Below, piece by piece: positions 15,597 to 23,338 of a stretch of DNA of 25,377 bases. The stretch covers positions 24,302-49,678 of the forward strand of contig DDPL01000064.1 of the NCBI GenBank assembly GCA_002342175.1, in the 5' to 3' direction. The position numbers were made by a program, and so were the translations under genes. The stretch is from Legionellales bacterium UBA2469 (GTDB lineage: Bacteria; Pseudomonadota; Gammaproteobacteria; Legionellales; Legionellaceae). The notes under the pieces are model-generated. The model was not told the DNA's origin. It made no database searches and saw only the letters and a list, made by a program, of their open reading frames with translations. Numbering within the stretch: position 1 is the stretch's first letter; each line of letters begins with the position of its first letter.

Positions 15597-17330
15597 ATGA
15601 GTCTTCTGATTCAAAGGCTTACTTTGTCATTTGCCCAACCCACGGGATGGTTGAATATTATCCAGGATTTAAGCCTATCTTTGTTACCGGGTCGCACGGT
15701 CGGATTGGTCGGGGAATCGGGATGCGGCAAGTCGCTAACGGCCCTCAGTATTTTAAGATTATTGCCACCACATGCCGGATATGGCTTAGACGCTGAAATT
15801 CTTTTAGATGATGTTGATATTTTAAATGTTGAATCACATCGAATGCGTGATATTCGAGGTAAAAGAATATCAATGGTATTTCAAGAACCGATGGTGGCTT
15901 TGAATCCTGTACGCAGCATGTATCATCAAATTTCTGATGTATTGTTGGCACATCAGACGATTTCTAAAGCGCAATTAAAAGAACGCATTTTAACACTCAT
16001 GCAAGATGTTGAATTGCCCAATGCATGGGATAAATTGCAACACTACCCTCATCAGTGGTCGGGAGGAGAAAAACAACGTTTTTTAATTGCCATGGCTTTG
16101 GCCAATCGCCCCCAAGTTCTATTGGCCGATGAACCAACTACCGCTTTAGATATTGTGATTCAAAAACAATTGTTGATGCTTTTAAAAAAATTACAAAAAC
16201 AGTATGGTTTAGCGCTATTATTGATAAGCCATAATTTTAATGTGGTGCGTGTTATGGCCGATCAGGTGGTCGTGATGTATGCAGGACAAATGATTGAAAA
16301 TGCTCCCGCGCAAGATTTTTGGCGACATCCTCGGCATCCTTATGTGCATCAATTGATTGATTGTCTGCCTAGTTTTGAAAAAAGGCGAGATGTGTTAACA
16401 GTTATTCCAGGTAATGTGCCTAATTTTTTTGAATTGCCCAGTGGATGTCGATTTCATCCACGTTGTGCATATGCCACAGAAAAATGTCAAACCCTAGAAC
16501 CGCAATATCAAAATATTTCAGAAAACCATTGGGTGCGTTGTCATTTATATCCGCGCACAACGCCAATAGAGCATCAACATCATATCCATCAGCCTTTGCC
16601 CATACACAAAGGTGAACACGATGTAATTTTAGATGTGAAGAATTTATGGGTTGCCGAACAACATGTTGATATTTTGCAGGATGTGAGTTTTAAAGTTTAT
16701 TCTGGGCGCAGCATGGCTATTGTTGGCGAGTCGGGATGTGGTAAAACAACTTTGGCAAATACATTAATGGGGTTGCATCCGTATGAGAAAGGAGATATTC
16801 GATTTGCGGATTATTTATTGCGAAAAGATATTCAATTGATATTCCAAGATCCGGCAAGTGCGATGAATCCACGTTGGAGCATTGCACAAATTTTAAAAGA
16901 AGGGTTACAAGACTATTATGCCACTGAAAAAATTAAGTGGATATTAGAAGCAGTACAAATGCCCAAAAGTTGTTTGGAATATTATCCTCATGAATTGTCT
17001 GGTGGACAAAAGCAGCGAATTGCAATTGCTAGGGCACTACTTGGCAATCCCAAGGTTTTGATATGCGATGAGCCGACGAGTGCACTCGATATTTCGGTTC
17101 AAGCGCAGATCCTAAATTTACTAAAAAAAATTCAACATGATTTCGGATTAACCTTAATCATCATTACTCACGATTTGGGTGTTGTGGGGTATTTGGCCGA
17201 TGAGATCTTGATTTTAAAACAAGGATGTGTCATAGAGAAAGGAGCCATGGAAAAAATATGGTTACAACCTGAACATGAGTACACAAAATATTTATTATCG
17301 GTGAATCAGTTTTTTGAAGAAGAATTATAA
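15597..17330 (+). CDS. Peptide ABC transporter, fused double ATPase (YejF/OppDF type)
   Basis: This is a cytoplasmic ATP-hydrolysing subunit that powers a peptide-type ABC importer at the inner membrane. Two complete ATPase domains lie in one 577-aa chain. Domain 1 has Walker A GESGCGKS (39-46), Q-loop VFQEP, signature WSGGEKQR, Walker B LLADEPTTALD and His-loop ISHN. Next comes the oligopeptide/dipeptide C-terminal extension with CRFHPRCAYATEKC (about 283-296). Domain 2 has Walker A GESGCGKT (about 376), IFQDP, LSGGQKQR, LICDEPTSALD and ITHD. This architecture is that of E. coli YejF and GsiA. No permease or binding-protein gene lies beside it, so its partners must be elsewhere or it works with a shared permease. 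Whether the substrate is peptide, microcin-like or another compound cannot be told from the sequence. The start gives the usual N-terminal beta strand. A GGAG lies only 2 bases before the ATG. Confidence 0.9.
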   Translation: MSLLIQRLTLSFAQPTGWLNIIQDLSLSLLPGRTVGLVGESGCGKSLTALSILRLLPPHAGYGLDAEILLDDVDILNVESHRMRDIRGKRISMVFQEPMVALNPVRSMYHQISDVLLAHQTISKAQLKERILTLMQDVELPNAWDKLQHYPHQWSGGEKQRFLIAMALANRPQVLLADEPTTALDIVIQKQLLMLLKKLQKQYGLALLLISHNFNVVRVMADQVVVMYAGQMIENAPAQDFWRHPRHPYVHQLIDCLPSFEKRRDVLTVIPGNVPNFFELPSGCRFHPRCAYATEKCQTLEPQYQNISENHWVRCHLYPRTTPIEHQHHIHQPLPIHKGEHDVILDVKNLWVAEQHVDILQDVSFKVYSGRSMAIVGESGCGKTTLANTLMGLHPYEKGDIRFADYLLRKDIQLIFQDPASAMNPRWSIAQILKEGLQDYYATEKIKWILEAVQMPKSCLEYYPHELSGGQKQRIAIARALLGNPKVLICDEPTSALDISVQAQILNLLKKIQHDFGLTLIIITHDLGVVGYLADEILILKQGCVIEKGAMEKIWLQPEHEYTKYLLSVNQFFEEEL

Positions 17331-17351
17331 AAATAACCAGGAGAAAGAAAC

Positions 17352-17564
17352 ATGGATTTAAATTTTATTAAAAACTGTAATTTAGATAAATCTGAGCGTA
17401 TGAATCGCATTGTGATTGGAATCATTTTATTCTTAGCTGCTTTGATTGGATTCGGTAAAGTATTTTTCATGTTAGTCGGTGTTGTGATGGTGGTTCAAGG
17501 TGTGATTGGTTGGTGTGGCATCCCGATTATTCTTGAAAAATTAAATTTGAATAAATTGTTATGA
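17352..17564 (+). CDS. Small DUF2892-type membrane protein (70 aa)
   Basis: This is a small inner-membrane protein with two adjacent hydrophobic segments (about residues 19-36 and 38-57) preceded by a charged KSERMNR motif. That matches the DUF2892 (YgaP transmembrane-like) family, in which a conserved 'ER..R...G' precedes the first span. Function is unknown, although in other bacteria the domain is often fused to rhodanese or found in redox and sulfur contexts. A strong AGGAGA Shine-Dalgarno lies before the ATG, 21 bases after the ABC ATPase stop, so the two are probably co-transcribed. A GC-rich hairpin terminator follows at once. Confidence 0.75.
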   Translation: MDLNFIKNCNLDKSERMNRIVIGIILFLAALIGFGKVFFMLVGVVMVVQGVIGWCGIPIILEKLNLNKLL

Positions 17565-17568
17565 TGAA

Positions 17569-17595
17569 AAGACCCCGAAAGGGGTCTTAAATTTT
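17569..17595. terminator. Bidirectional GC-rich hairpin terminator
   Basis: AAGACCCC (17569-17576), a GAAA loop and GGGGTCTT (17581-17588) form a perfect 8-bp stem with a GNRA-type loop, followed by AAATTTTAT on the + strand and TTCATC on the minus strand. It ends the DUF2892 transcript and overlaps the holC stop codon. Confidence 0.8.
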
Positions 17596-18009
17596 ATGGT
17601 TGTGAATGGTGAGCTGTTGTGATTGATAAAATTTATAGTGTTCACGTTTGATTTGTTTATCTTCTTCATGTGGTGAAACCACTTCACAAATGCGTTTGAA
17701 TTGTTGATAAAATTCAGGGACTTCATGCGCTAAGTTCACACAAATATCCCGGCTTTTACATGTGTTTTGAAACCCAATTTGAACAGGTGGTGGTGGTTCA
17801 GGTCCTTCACCTTGGAGATGATGTGGAATAAAACTAGTAGAATTAAATTCCCATAACAATTCATCAAATGCGATTGCATCCTGTTCGTTCGCACAATGAA
17901 CATAAATTTGATGCCCGAGTTCATATGCTTTTTCGATAAGGCGACACATGAAACGCCAATCGGCTTTGGGCGTTTCATCTTGTAGGATATAAAAATCAAT
18001 TTTTTGCAT
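17587..18009 (-). CDS. holC: DNA polymerase III subunit chi
   Basis: Chi is the clamp-loader-associated subunit that binds single-strand binding protein and helps the replisome hand over primers. The 140-aa product begins MQKIDFYILQDETP and has CRLIEKAYELGHQIYVHCANEQ (about 23-44), the DELLWEFNSTSFIPHHL motif (about 49-65), PVQIGF, an ICVNLAHEVPEF strand, and R.H.Y.FY...L at the end, all typical of HolC. Its start overlaps the pepA stop by 14 bases, so the two are translationally coupled. In many gammaproteobacteria valS follows holC. Here a terminator follows instead. Confidence 0.93.
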   Translation of the reverse strand: MQKIDFYILQDETPKADWRFMCRLIEKAYELGHQIYVHCANEQDAIAFDELLWEFNSTSFIPHHLQGEGPEPPPPVQIGFQNTCKSRDICVNLAHEVPEFYQQFKRICEVVSPHEEDKQIKREHYKFYQSQQLTIHNHKI

Positions 18010-19447
18010 GATAATTTTTTATCCATTCAATCAGTAGGGCTACGGGACGTCCTGTGGCTTGACGACTTTTACCTGAAATCCATGCACTGCCAGCGATGTC
18101 TAAATGAGCCCAAGGTGTTTGTTGAGCGAAAGCATGTAAAAAATGCGCAGCGATGATACTGCCGGCTTCACGAGAGCCATGTGAGTTCACCATGTCTGCT
18201 ACAGGGCTTGCCAGCTGCTCGACAAACTCGCAATCCATCGGTAAACGCCAGAGTTTATCTAATGTTTTTTCACTGGCTTTAAGGAGCGAGTTCGCTAAAT
18301 CATCATGCGGAGACATCAACCCTGTATAAACATGTCCTAAAGCAATGATAATTGCGCCAGTTAATGTTGCAATATCCACGATGGCTTTAGGATCATATTT
18401 CATGCCGTAGCTTAGAGCATCGGCAAGCACTAAACGTCCTTCAGCATCGGTATTGGTAATTTCAATGGTTTTTCCTAAATGGCTTTTAATCACATCCCCA
18501 GGACGAACAGCAGTGCCACTGGGCATATTCTCCGCGCATGCCATTAAACCAATAACATTGATGGGGAGTTCTAAAAGGGCAAGCGCTTTCATGACACCCA
18601 TCACGCTTGCGGCACCAGACATGTCAAATTTCATTTCAAACATGCCCTCTGCAGGTTTTAAAGAAATACCACCTGAGTCAAAAGTAATTCCTTTACCAAT
18701 CAGCATAAGGGGTTTTTGATTTTTAGGTCCATTTAAATAATGCAACTCAATTAAACGAGGTGGATTTGCACTGCCTTGCCCAACACATAATAAGGTGTTC
18801 ATGCCCATTTTTTTTAAATCTTTTTCATCATGCACCGTGCATTTAAGATTTTTATGTGTTTTGGCTAGTGTTTTGGCAACATTTTCTAAATCAAGCGGGG
18901 TACAATCATTGGCAGGAGTGTTGGCGAGATTTTGGCAAAGCTCAATACCTTTTGCAATCGCCATGGTATCTGTAATGGTGTTTTTCGAGGCATTTTTGAG
19001 AATATGGTAAACACTATTTAAAGCATATTTAGTATCATTCGGTTTATAGTTTAAAAACTGATAATAAATGGACTCTAAAGTCAAAATGGTTAAGTGAAGC
19101 TTTTCATCGTCAGATAGGTTTTGCACAGGAGGTAAGTACAAGCCCAAAGATGTCCATGAACGGTCTTTAAATTGTCCTAGAATCTTTTTGAGAGATTGTT
19201 TCATGGATTGTGCATTATATTCATGTGCTTGACCACAATGAAAAATAATCACATGTCGTTGATGACTATCGGTTTGCCAAATCCAATCGCCATTTTTTTT
19301 CAGTTCTTTAGCTTGATGTTTGTAAAAATCTTGCCATTCAGGGCAGGTTTTCAACACTTCAGGAAGTGGCGCCTCAGGTCCTAAAATACCAACCATTAAG
19401 CAGTCCAAGGACGCGGGTAGATTGTTTTCACAGATGAAGTGTTGCAT
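17996..19447 (-). CDS. pepA: Leucyl (cytosol) aminopeptidase PepA
   Basis: This is an M17 family dizinc/manganese aminopeptidase that removes N-terminal residues from peptides in the cytoplasm. In enterics PepA also acts as a DNA-binding factor at Xer recombination sites and carAB. The metal and catalytic residues are all visible: Lys252, Asp257 and Lys264 in GKGITFDSGGISLKP, Asp275 in MKFDMSGAA, and Asp334, Glu336 and Arg338 in the signature NTDAEGRLVLADAL. At 483 aa it is slightly shorter than the E. coli protein (503). An AGGA sequence lies 7 bases before the ATG. It is divergent from lptF and overlaps holC, the standard gammaproteobacterial lptGF-pepA-holC layout. Confidence 0.96.
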   Translation of the reverse strand: MQHFICENNLPASLDCLMVGILGPEAPLPEVLKTCPEWQDFYKHQAKELKKNGDWIWQTDSHQRHVIIFHCGQAHEYNAQSMKQSLKKILGQFKDRSWTSLGLYLPPVQNLSDDEKLHLTILTLESIYYQFLNYKPNDTKYALNSVYHILKNASKNTITDTMAIAKGIELCQNLANTPANDCTPLDLENVAKTLAKTHKNLKCTVHDEKDLKKMGMNTLLCVGQGSANPPRLIELHYLNGPKNQKPLMLIGKGITFDSGGISLKPAEGMFEMKFDMSGAASVMGVMKALALLELPINVIGLMACAENMPSGTAVRPGDVIKSHLGKTIEITNTDAEGRLVLADALSYGMKYDPKAIVDIATLTGAIIIALGHVYTGLMSPHDDLANSLLKASEKTLDKLWRLPMDCEFVEQLASPVADMVNSHGSREAGSIIAAHFLHAFAQQTPWAHLDIAGSAWISGKSRQATGRPVALLIEWIKNYHAKN

Positions 19448-19513
19448 AATGAATCCTAAATCATGATTTAAAAAAATATTTTAAAGGGTGCCTCCTTGGA
19501 TTGCCATATATTT

Positions 19514-19542
19514 TTGATTGAAATGTTTAAATTGTTTAATTT
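19514..19542 (+). promoter_or_regulatory. Weak candidate promoter for lptF
   Basis: TTGATT (19514-19519), 17 bases, TAATTT (19537-19542) lie in the 110-base divergent pepA-lptF region. The -10 ends only 15 bases before the GTG start, leaving a very short leader, so the real promoter may be further upstream. Tentative. Confidence 0.25.
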
Positions 19543-19557
19543 ACGAGTCCAAGCAAC

Positions 19558-20616
19558 GTGTTAGTTTTTCGATATTTAGCTAAAGAAGTGCTTACAACTT
19601 TACTTGCGCTTACCATTATTTTGATGTTTATTTTGGTGAGTAATCAGCTTGTTGGTTATTTGAATCGTGCCGCAAACGGCAGAATTTCAGGTTTATTGGT
19701 ATTGCAGCTGATGAGCTTGGAAATGCCTAATCTGTTATCTTTGCTGTTACCCATGGGCTTTTACATCTCCATTATTCTTTCATTTGGGCGTTTATATTCT
19801 GAAAATGAAATGATGGTCTTGCACGCTTGTGGTTTAAGCTCAAGACGTTTATTGGGTTATACGATTATTTTATCTTCAGGTGTGGCGGTTATTGTTGCCG
19901 GTATGGTTTTGATGAATCCGGGTATTGCAGAAAAAAGAGCGCGTTTATTGCAAACTTCAGGATTGAAAGCATTTATTCAGATGATTTCTCCGCAGCATTT
20001 TCATGTGTTGCCCAAACATCAAGTGTTATATATTGATGAAATCAATCGCCAACACACCCAAGCTCAAGGTTTGTTTGTCGCGCAATTAAATGACGATGCC
20101 AATCATCAGTGGCGTTGGCAGGTCATTGCTGCTAAGCATCTCAGAGTTGAGAAAGATGAATTGGTCATGAATCAAGGACGTATTTATCGTATGTCCCCAG
20201 GTGTATTAAATGCCCAATTCGGGACTTTTGAGCATGCAAAATTACGACTGCCTGAGCCTACTTTTAACCAAGAAAATGATTTAAGAACCGTCTCGCTAAA
20301 AACACTCTGGCAGCATCGAGAAGATAATTTGGCCATGAATGCGGAATTGCAATGGCGAGCGTCGATTGTGCTTATGGCGATTACTTTATCTTTTGTCGCA
20401 GTTCCATTGAGTCGTGTTCATCCACGTTCTGGGAAATTTTCGAAAATTTTACCTGCCATTTTGATTTTTTTAGTTTATACCAATATCTTGTTTGTCTGGC
20501 GTGAACGCATCGTATGGAATGGATGGTCGAGCCATGGCAGCATGATGATGGTGCATGTTTTTGTGGTCGTACTGGGCCTCTTGTTGGCGTATCGCCAAAA
20601 AAGGCGGTTGACATGA
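19558..20616 (+). CDS. lptF: LPS export ABC transporter permease LptF
   Basis: LptF pairs with LptG and two LptB ATPases to extract LPS from the inner membrane and push it onto the LptC/A bridge. The 352-aa product has the family layout. An N-terminal amphipathic start MLVFRYLAKEVLTTLLAL leads into membrane helix 1. Two further spans follow, with the coupling-helix region GRLYSENEMMVLHACGLSSRRLLG between helices 2 and 3 (about 80-103). A periplasmic beta-jellyroll domain runs from about 125 to 255 and three C-terminal spans complete the protein. The start is GTG at 19558, chosen because the N-terminus matches the family ('M..RY...E'). It overlaps lptG by four bases (ATGA). Confidence 0.94.
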   Translation: MLVFRYLAKEVLTTLLALTIILMFILVSNQLVGYLNRAANGRISGLLVLQLMSLEMPNLLSLLLPMGFYISIILSFGRLYSENEMMVLHACGLSSRRLLGYTIILSSGVAVIVAGMVLMNPGIAEKRARLLQTSGLKAFIQMISPQHFHVLPKHQVLYIDEINRQHTQAQGLFVAQLNDDANHQWRWQVIAAKHLRVEKDELVMNQGRIYRMSPGVLNAQFGTFEHAKLRLPEPTFNQENDLRTVSLKTLWQHREDNLAMNAELQWRASIVLMAITLSFVAVPLSRVHPRSGKFSKILPAILIFLVYTNILFVWRERIVWNGWSSHGSMMMVHVFVVVLGLLLAYRQKRRLT

Positions 20617-21677
20617 AAAAAATTGAAAAATATTTGATGCTAACGGTGTTGCAAAGTATTTTATTGATATTCGCATTGCTCATGGTATTGCAAGTCTTTA
20701 TTTTGTTCGTGAATCAGATGTCTGATCTTGGTAAAGGGCATTATAACCTTTGGATGGCCTTTCAATTTGTGTGTTGTCGGTTGCCTTATGAGATGTTCAT
20801 GTGCTTTCCAGTCATTTGTTTAATGGGTTGTTTGATTGGTTTGAGTATGCTAGCCAATCACAGCGAATTGGTTATCTTAAGAGCCAGTGGTTTATCGATT
20901 TTAAATATTTTGCGAATTGTTGCGGCGGCCGGGATTGGTTTAATTTGTTTAGCCATGTTGTTGGCTGAGTATTCGGTCCCAAAGCTCATGTTTAAGGCCA
21001 ATAATTTAAAACTAGAAGCTTTAAATCAAGGACATTTGCTACGGCAGGCACAATCGTTATGGTTTCGAAATCAGGACAACTTTTGGTATATCGGACGTGT
21101 ACAAGATCCGACGCATTTACAAGAAGTGACATTGTTTCGGAAAAATGCAGAAGGGGCCTTGAGCTCGATGGAGTATTTTCAAGATATCAATCGTGAAAAT
21201 CAACATTGGCAAGCAACTCATGTTGAAAAAACGATTTTTCACCAACAGCGCGTTGAAAAGCAAGTTCTAGAGTCAGAAAATGATTTAGAATTTCCTTTAA
21301 GTCCCAGTTTTTTTCGGCATATTGAGCAACAGCCTGATGAAATGAGTATGATGAGTTTATGGCAACGTATCCATCAATTGAATAAACAACATAATGTTGC
21401 AAAAGAAGAGCTGATTTTTTGGCAACGATTATTGCAGCCTTTAAATACATTACTCATGATGTTATTGGCCATTCCTTGTGTGTTTGGGCCTTTACGTTCA
21501 TCGACCATGGGGGCAAAATTAATGACAGGAATTGCCTTAGGATTTGGATTTTATATTTTAAATCAAATGTTTGGGTTTGTGAGTCAAGTTTATCAAATCC
21601 CACCTTTGATTGGTGCAACGACTCCGCTCCTGGTCTTCACTGTATTTGGATTGATGCTACTAAAGCGAAGTCGTTAA
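20613..21677 (+). CDS. lptG: LPS export ABC transporter permease LptG
   Basis: LptG is the partner of LptF in the LptB2FG inner-membrane complex. The 354-aa product begins MKKIEKYLMLTVLQSILL. It shows six predicted spans in a 3+3 pattern around a periplasmic domain (about 130-265), and the coupling motif SMLANHSELVILRASGLSILNIL (about 75-97) typical of LptF/G. The open frame extends upstream to 20514 inside lptF, but the ATG at 20613 overlaps the lptF stop as ATGA and gives the correct family N-terminus, so I use it. It is convergent with the DUF2845 gene with only four bases between stops and no hairpin there. Confidence 0.94.
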   Translation: MKKIEKYLMLTVLQSILLIFALLMVLQVFILFVNQMSDLGKGHYNLWMAFQFVCCRLPYEMFMCFPVICLMGCLIGLSMLANHSELVILRASGLSILNILRIVAAAGIGLICLAMLLAEYSVPKLMFKANNLKLEALNQGHLLRQAQSLWFRNQDNFWYIGRVQDPTHLQEVTLFRKNAEGALSSMEYFQDINRENQHWQATHVEKTIFHQQRVEKQVLESENDLEFPLSPSFFRHIEQQPDEMSMMSLWQRIHQLNKQHNVAKEELIFWQRLLQPLNTLLMMLLAIPCVFGPLRSSTMGAKLMTGIALGFGFYILNQMFGFVSQVYQIPPLIGATTPLLVFTVFGLMLLKRSR

Positions 21678-21681
21678 TAAC

Positions 21682-22326
21682 TTATTGATCATCGGTTTCA
21701 ATTGATTGCAAGACCCCTTTTACAAACGTTAATGTGTAAGCCGGATGGTACTGATCAACCTTATAAGTCCATTGTTGAGGTTGTTCATTTTTGGGCACAG
21801 GGACGGGCATATAGCTTTGTTCTTCTAAGTCGGCGGAACCACAATAATTGAGGACATTGTTAGCGCTATCACCTACAGATAGTGTTGCATCGGGTGCTGG
21901 ACTGGATGCTCCTGTACCGTAACTGGTGCTCCCAATTTGTGAGCATGCATCTGTGGTTTTCACTTCTGCGCCATTTAGCATCAGACTTTTAATTTTACCA
22001 TCGACCACCAGCACTGCCAGTCGATTGGTTTGACCGCCACTGGGTTGGCTAAATAAGCTATAAACATTATCCAGCTTCCAGAAATACAGTGGTCCGCGAT
22101 TCAAATTATTGTAATTAATACGTGTTACAGGCACATTTTTTGTGATTTGTTGGTCAGGATCACTTTGTGCTTGGGGCTTACCACAAGCTTGTAAAACATC
22201 GTCGATGGTCATACCAGTTCTGACATTGGTATTTGACTGTGGACAAAAAAATCCATCGATGGATTTGGCATAAATGTTATTGGATAAGCAAGTTGCAATA
22301 ACAACTGAAAGAGTTTTTCTTATCAT
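21682..22326 (-). CDS. Secreted DUF2845-family protein
   Basis: The protein has a signal peptide (MIRKTLSVVIATCLSNNIYA, cleavage likely after residue 20) and is probably periplasmic. The mature part has two similar halves. The first has FFCPQSNTNVRTGMTIDDVLQACGKP. The second has ACSQIGS followed by LSVGDSANNVLNYCGS. Each has a Cys, a 'G.(T/S)..(D/N)VL..CG' motif and a second Cys, suggesting an intramodule disulfide. This pattern is that of DUF2845, common in Legionella and relatives; the function is unknown. A TTG start at 22341 would extend it by five residues, but the ATG at 22326 gives a normal signal peptide. A near-consensus Fur box lies directly on the start. Confidence 0.75.
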   Translation of the reverse strand: MIRKTLSVVIATCLSNNIYAKSIDGFFCPQSNTNVRTGMTIDDVLQACGKPQAQSDPDQQITKNVPVTRINYNNLNRGPLYFWKLDNVYSLFSQPSGGQTNRLAVLVVDGKIKSLMLNGAEVKTTDACSQIGSTSYGTGASSPAPDATLSVGDSANNVLNYCGSADLEEQSYMPVPVPKNEQPQQWTYKVDQYHPAYTLTFVKGVLQSIETDDQ

Positions 22327-22340
22327 GATAATGATTCTCA
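22326..22340. promoter_or_regulatory. Predicted Fur box at the DUF2845 gene start
   Basis: TGATAAT-G-ATTCTCA matches the 7-1-7 Fur consensus TGATAATnATTATCA with one mismatch. It directly abuts and overlaps the first base of the ATG of the minus-strand DUF2845 gene, a position suited to repression by iron-loaded Fur. No other gene starts within reach on the + strand side except the uncertain 60-aa frame. A short AT-rich palindrome can occur by chance in such a genome. Confidence 0.5.
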
Positions 22341-22810
22341 AAAATGAATTGATATCATCTTATCATGCAGAATTTTAAAGAAAGCGTCTAGCGTTCAGCG
22401 CAAAGATTTTCTTAGCAGTTGGGCAAGGAGGAGCGCAAATCAATGAGTAATGATTGCACAATGATAATATTTTTATGTTGCATGTTCCACATGCAGCCAA
22501 TAACCTGTTTCAAAAGATGGAATATCCCAGCAGTTCAAGTTATGAAAACCTTTCCCTCCAATATGGGTATTATCTTATTTAAAGAAATAAACATTGGTAA
22601 GTCTTTTTTGAGTGAAACCCAATGATTGATATACATTCTTATATACTTTTATTGATAGATTCATTGATAATAAATCCATCTCCCATTTTGGGAGCCATAT
22701 TACTCTTCTAAAATATCTTAATATATTGTTTTTTTATATAAAATAAGATGTTTTTTCAAATATGAGAAAAGATGGAAAATTAAAAATGCCCGGAAGGAAA
22801 CGGAATAGCT

Positions 22811-22850
22811 AAAAACATCTTAGTATGAAGAAAAGTAGATGTTTTTAATG
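22811..22850 (+). terminator. Terminator-like stem-loop in the intergenic region
   Basis: AAAAACATCT (22811-22820) and AGATGTTTTT (22837-22846) form a perfect 10-bp stem around a 16-base loop. The A-run before and T-run after give the form of a bidirectional intrinsic terminator, but only three of ten pairs are G-C and no gene end lies near, so function is uncertain. Confidence 0.3.
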
Positions 22851-22966
22851 TTGATCAAAATTAACGCATCTATTTTTGATTTAAAAATATACATCTCAAG
22901 CATTGTCAAAAAAAATATCAGACATTTTCGGAATTTTTAAAAAGGGTGGGGCAGGGCAAGAATTTT

Positions 22967-22975
22967 TGTTAAAAT
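22967..22975 (+). promoter_or_regulatory. Extended -10 promoter for the small gene pair
   Basis: TG-T-TAAAAT (22967-22975) matches the extended -10 form TGnTATAAT. It stands about 31 bases before the ATG at 23007. No -35 match is present at the usual spacing. An AAGATGG sequence lies before the start. Confidence 0.4.
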
Positions 22976-23006
22976 GAAATTTCCACTTTTTTAAGATGGT
23001 TTTTTC

Positions 23007-23147
23007 ATGACACAAGAACATCAGTTTTTTTGTTTGAATATGCTGCCCATTTTTTTGGAAATGATTGAGGCAAAATTAGAGATTGCAGAAAAACAATTGT
23101 CATCATTAACAGATGTTAAAAAATTATTAGATAATCATAAAATGTGA
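23007..23147 (+). CDS. Small hypothetical protein (46 aa), first of a coupled pair
   Basis: The product begins MTQEHQFFCLNMLPIFLEMI and continues into a charged probable helix EAKLEIAEKQLSSLTDVKKL ending DNHKM. It is not a family I know and is too short to carry a recognisable domain. It is supported as a gene because its stop overlaps the GTG of the next small gene (GTGA), a promoter-like extended -10 precedes it, and the same GTGA coupling is used by hicA-hicB nearby. The amphipathic, helical character would suit a protein-protein partner such as a small antitoxin or phage-type regulator, but that is speculation. Confidence 0.5.
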   Translation: MTQEHQFFCLNMLPIFLEMIEAKLEIAEKQLSSLTDVKKLLDNHKM

Positions 23148-23320
23148 TTTTAAAAACTGCACAAAACTATCTCTTAGAAGTTGATCGATTTTTTGAGCAA
23201 TGCCATAAATGGTATCAAGATGCTCCATCTGTTGAGGAAATTAGTTTAATTGGTCAAGCCGAGAAAGCGATAGCCTCACTACAAAAAGCAAATCAACAAA
23301 TTATTTCTGATTTGTCATAA
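23144..23320 (+). CDS. Small hypothetical protein (58 aa), second of a coupled pair
   Basis: The product starts MILKTAQNYLLEVDRFFEQC, continues HKWYQDAPSVEEISLIGQAE and ends in a helix SLQKANQQIISDLS. It is probably all helical and soluble. It begins with GTG inside the stop of the upstream 46-aa gene (GTGA overlap), so it depends on translation of that gene. It ends 18 bases before the ORF6N gene, which has a good AAAGGA ribosome site, so all three are probably one operon. Its last 12 codons recur as a decayed copy at 24507-24546. Family and function are unknown. Confidence 0.5.
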   Translation: MILKTAQNYLLEVDRFFEQCHKWYQDAPSVEEISLIGQAEKAIASLQKANQQIISDLS

Positions 23321-23321
23321 A
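23282..23321 (+). repeat. 40-base repeat, copy A (3' end of the 58-aa gene)
   Basis: This segment matches 24507-24546 at 34 of 40 positions with no gaps. It encodes QKANQQIISDLS-stop; the other copy encodes QKANQQITSNLI-stop. The conserved reading frame, with mismatches mainly changing single residues, shows it came from a duplicated gene, not from chance. Confidence 0.75.
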
Positions 23322-23338
23322 AATAACAAAGGATTTTC

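Larger units (their letters stand above)
22342..23006. other. Long AT-rich intergenic region, no convincing gene
   Basis: About 665 bases without a supported gene. It holds a locally GC-richer patch at 22385-22440 containing AAGGAGG, followed by a 60-codon frame (ATG 22443 to 22625) whose Met/Cys-rich product resembles nothing I know. It also holds a perfect 6-bp hairpin CTCCCA-TTT-TGGGAG at 22680-22694, a 10-bp stem at 22811-22846 described separately, and a G-rich stretch GGGTGGGGCAGGGC at 22944-22957. An extended -10 promoter element closes the region. It may contain a small RNA or mobile-element debris. None can be assigned. Confidence 0.5.

Noticed and set aside
15533..15796. 87-codon frame overlapping the start of the ABC ATPase
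   Set aside because: It lies out of frame over a region encoding the Walker A of the real ATPase.
20514..20612. Upstream extension of lptG
   Set aside because: It would overlap lptF by about 100 bases. The ATGA overlap start at 20613 gives the family N-terminus.
22443..22625. 60-codon frame with AAGGAGG upstream
   Set aside because: The spacing of 11 bases is long, composition is Met/Cys/Phe-rich without a domain pattern, and no neighbour supports it. Mentioned only under the intergenic region.
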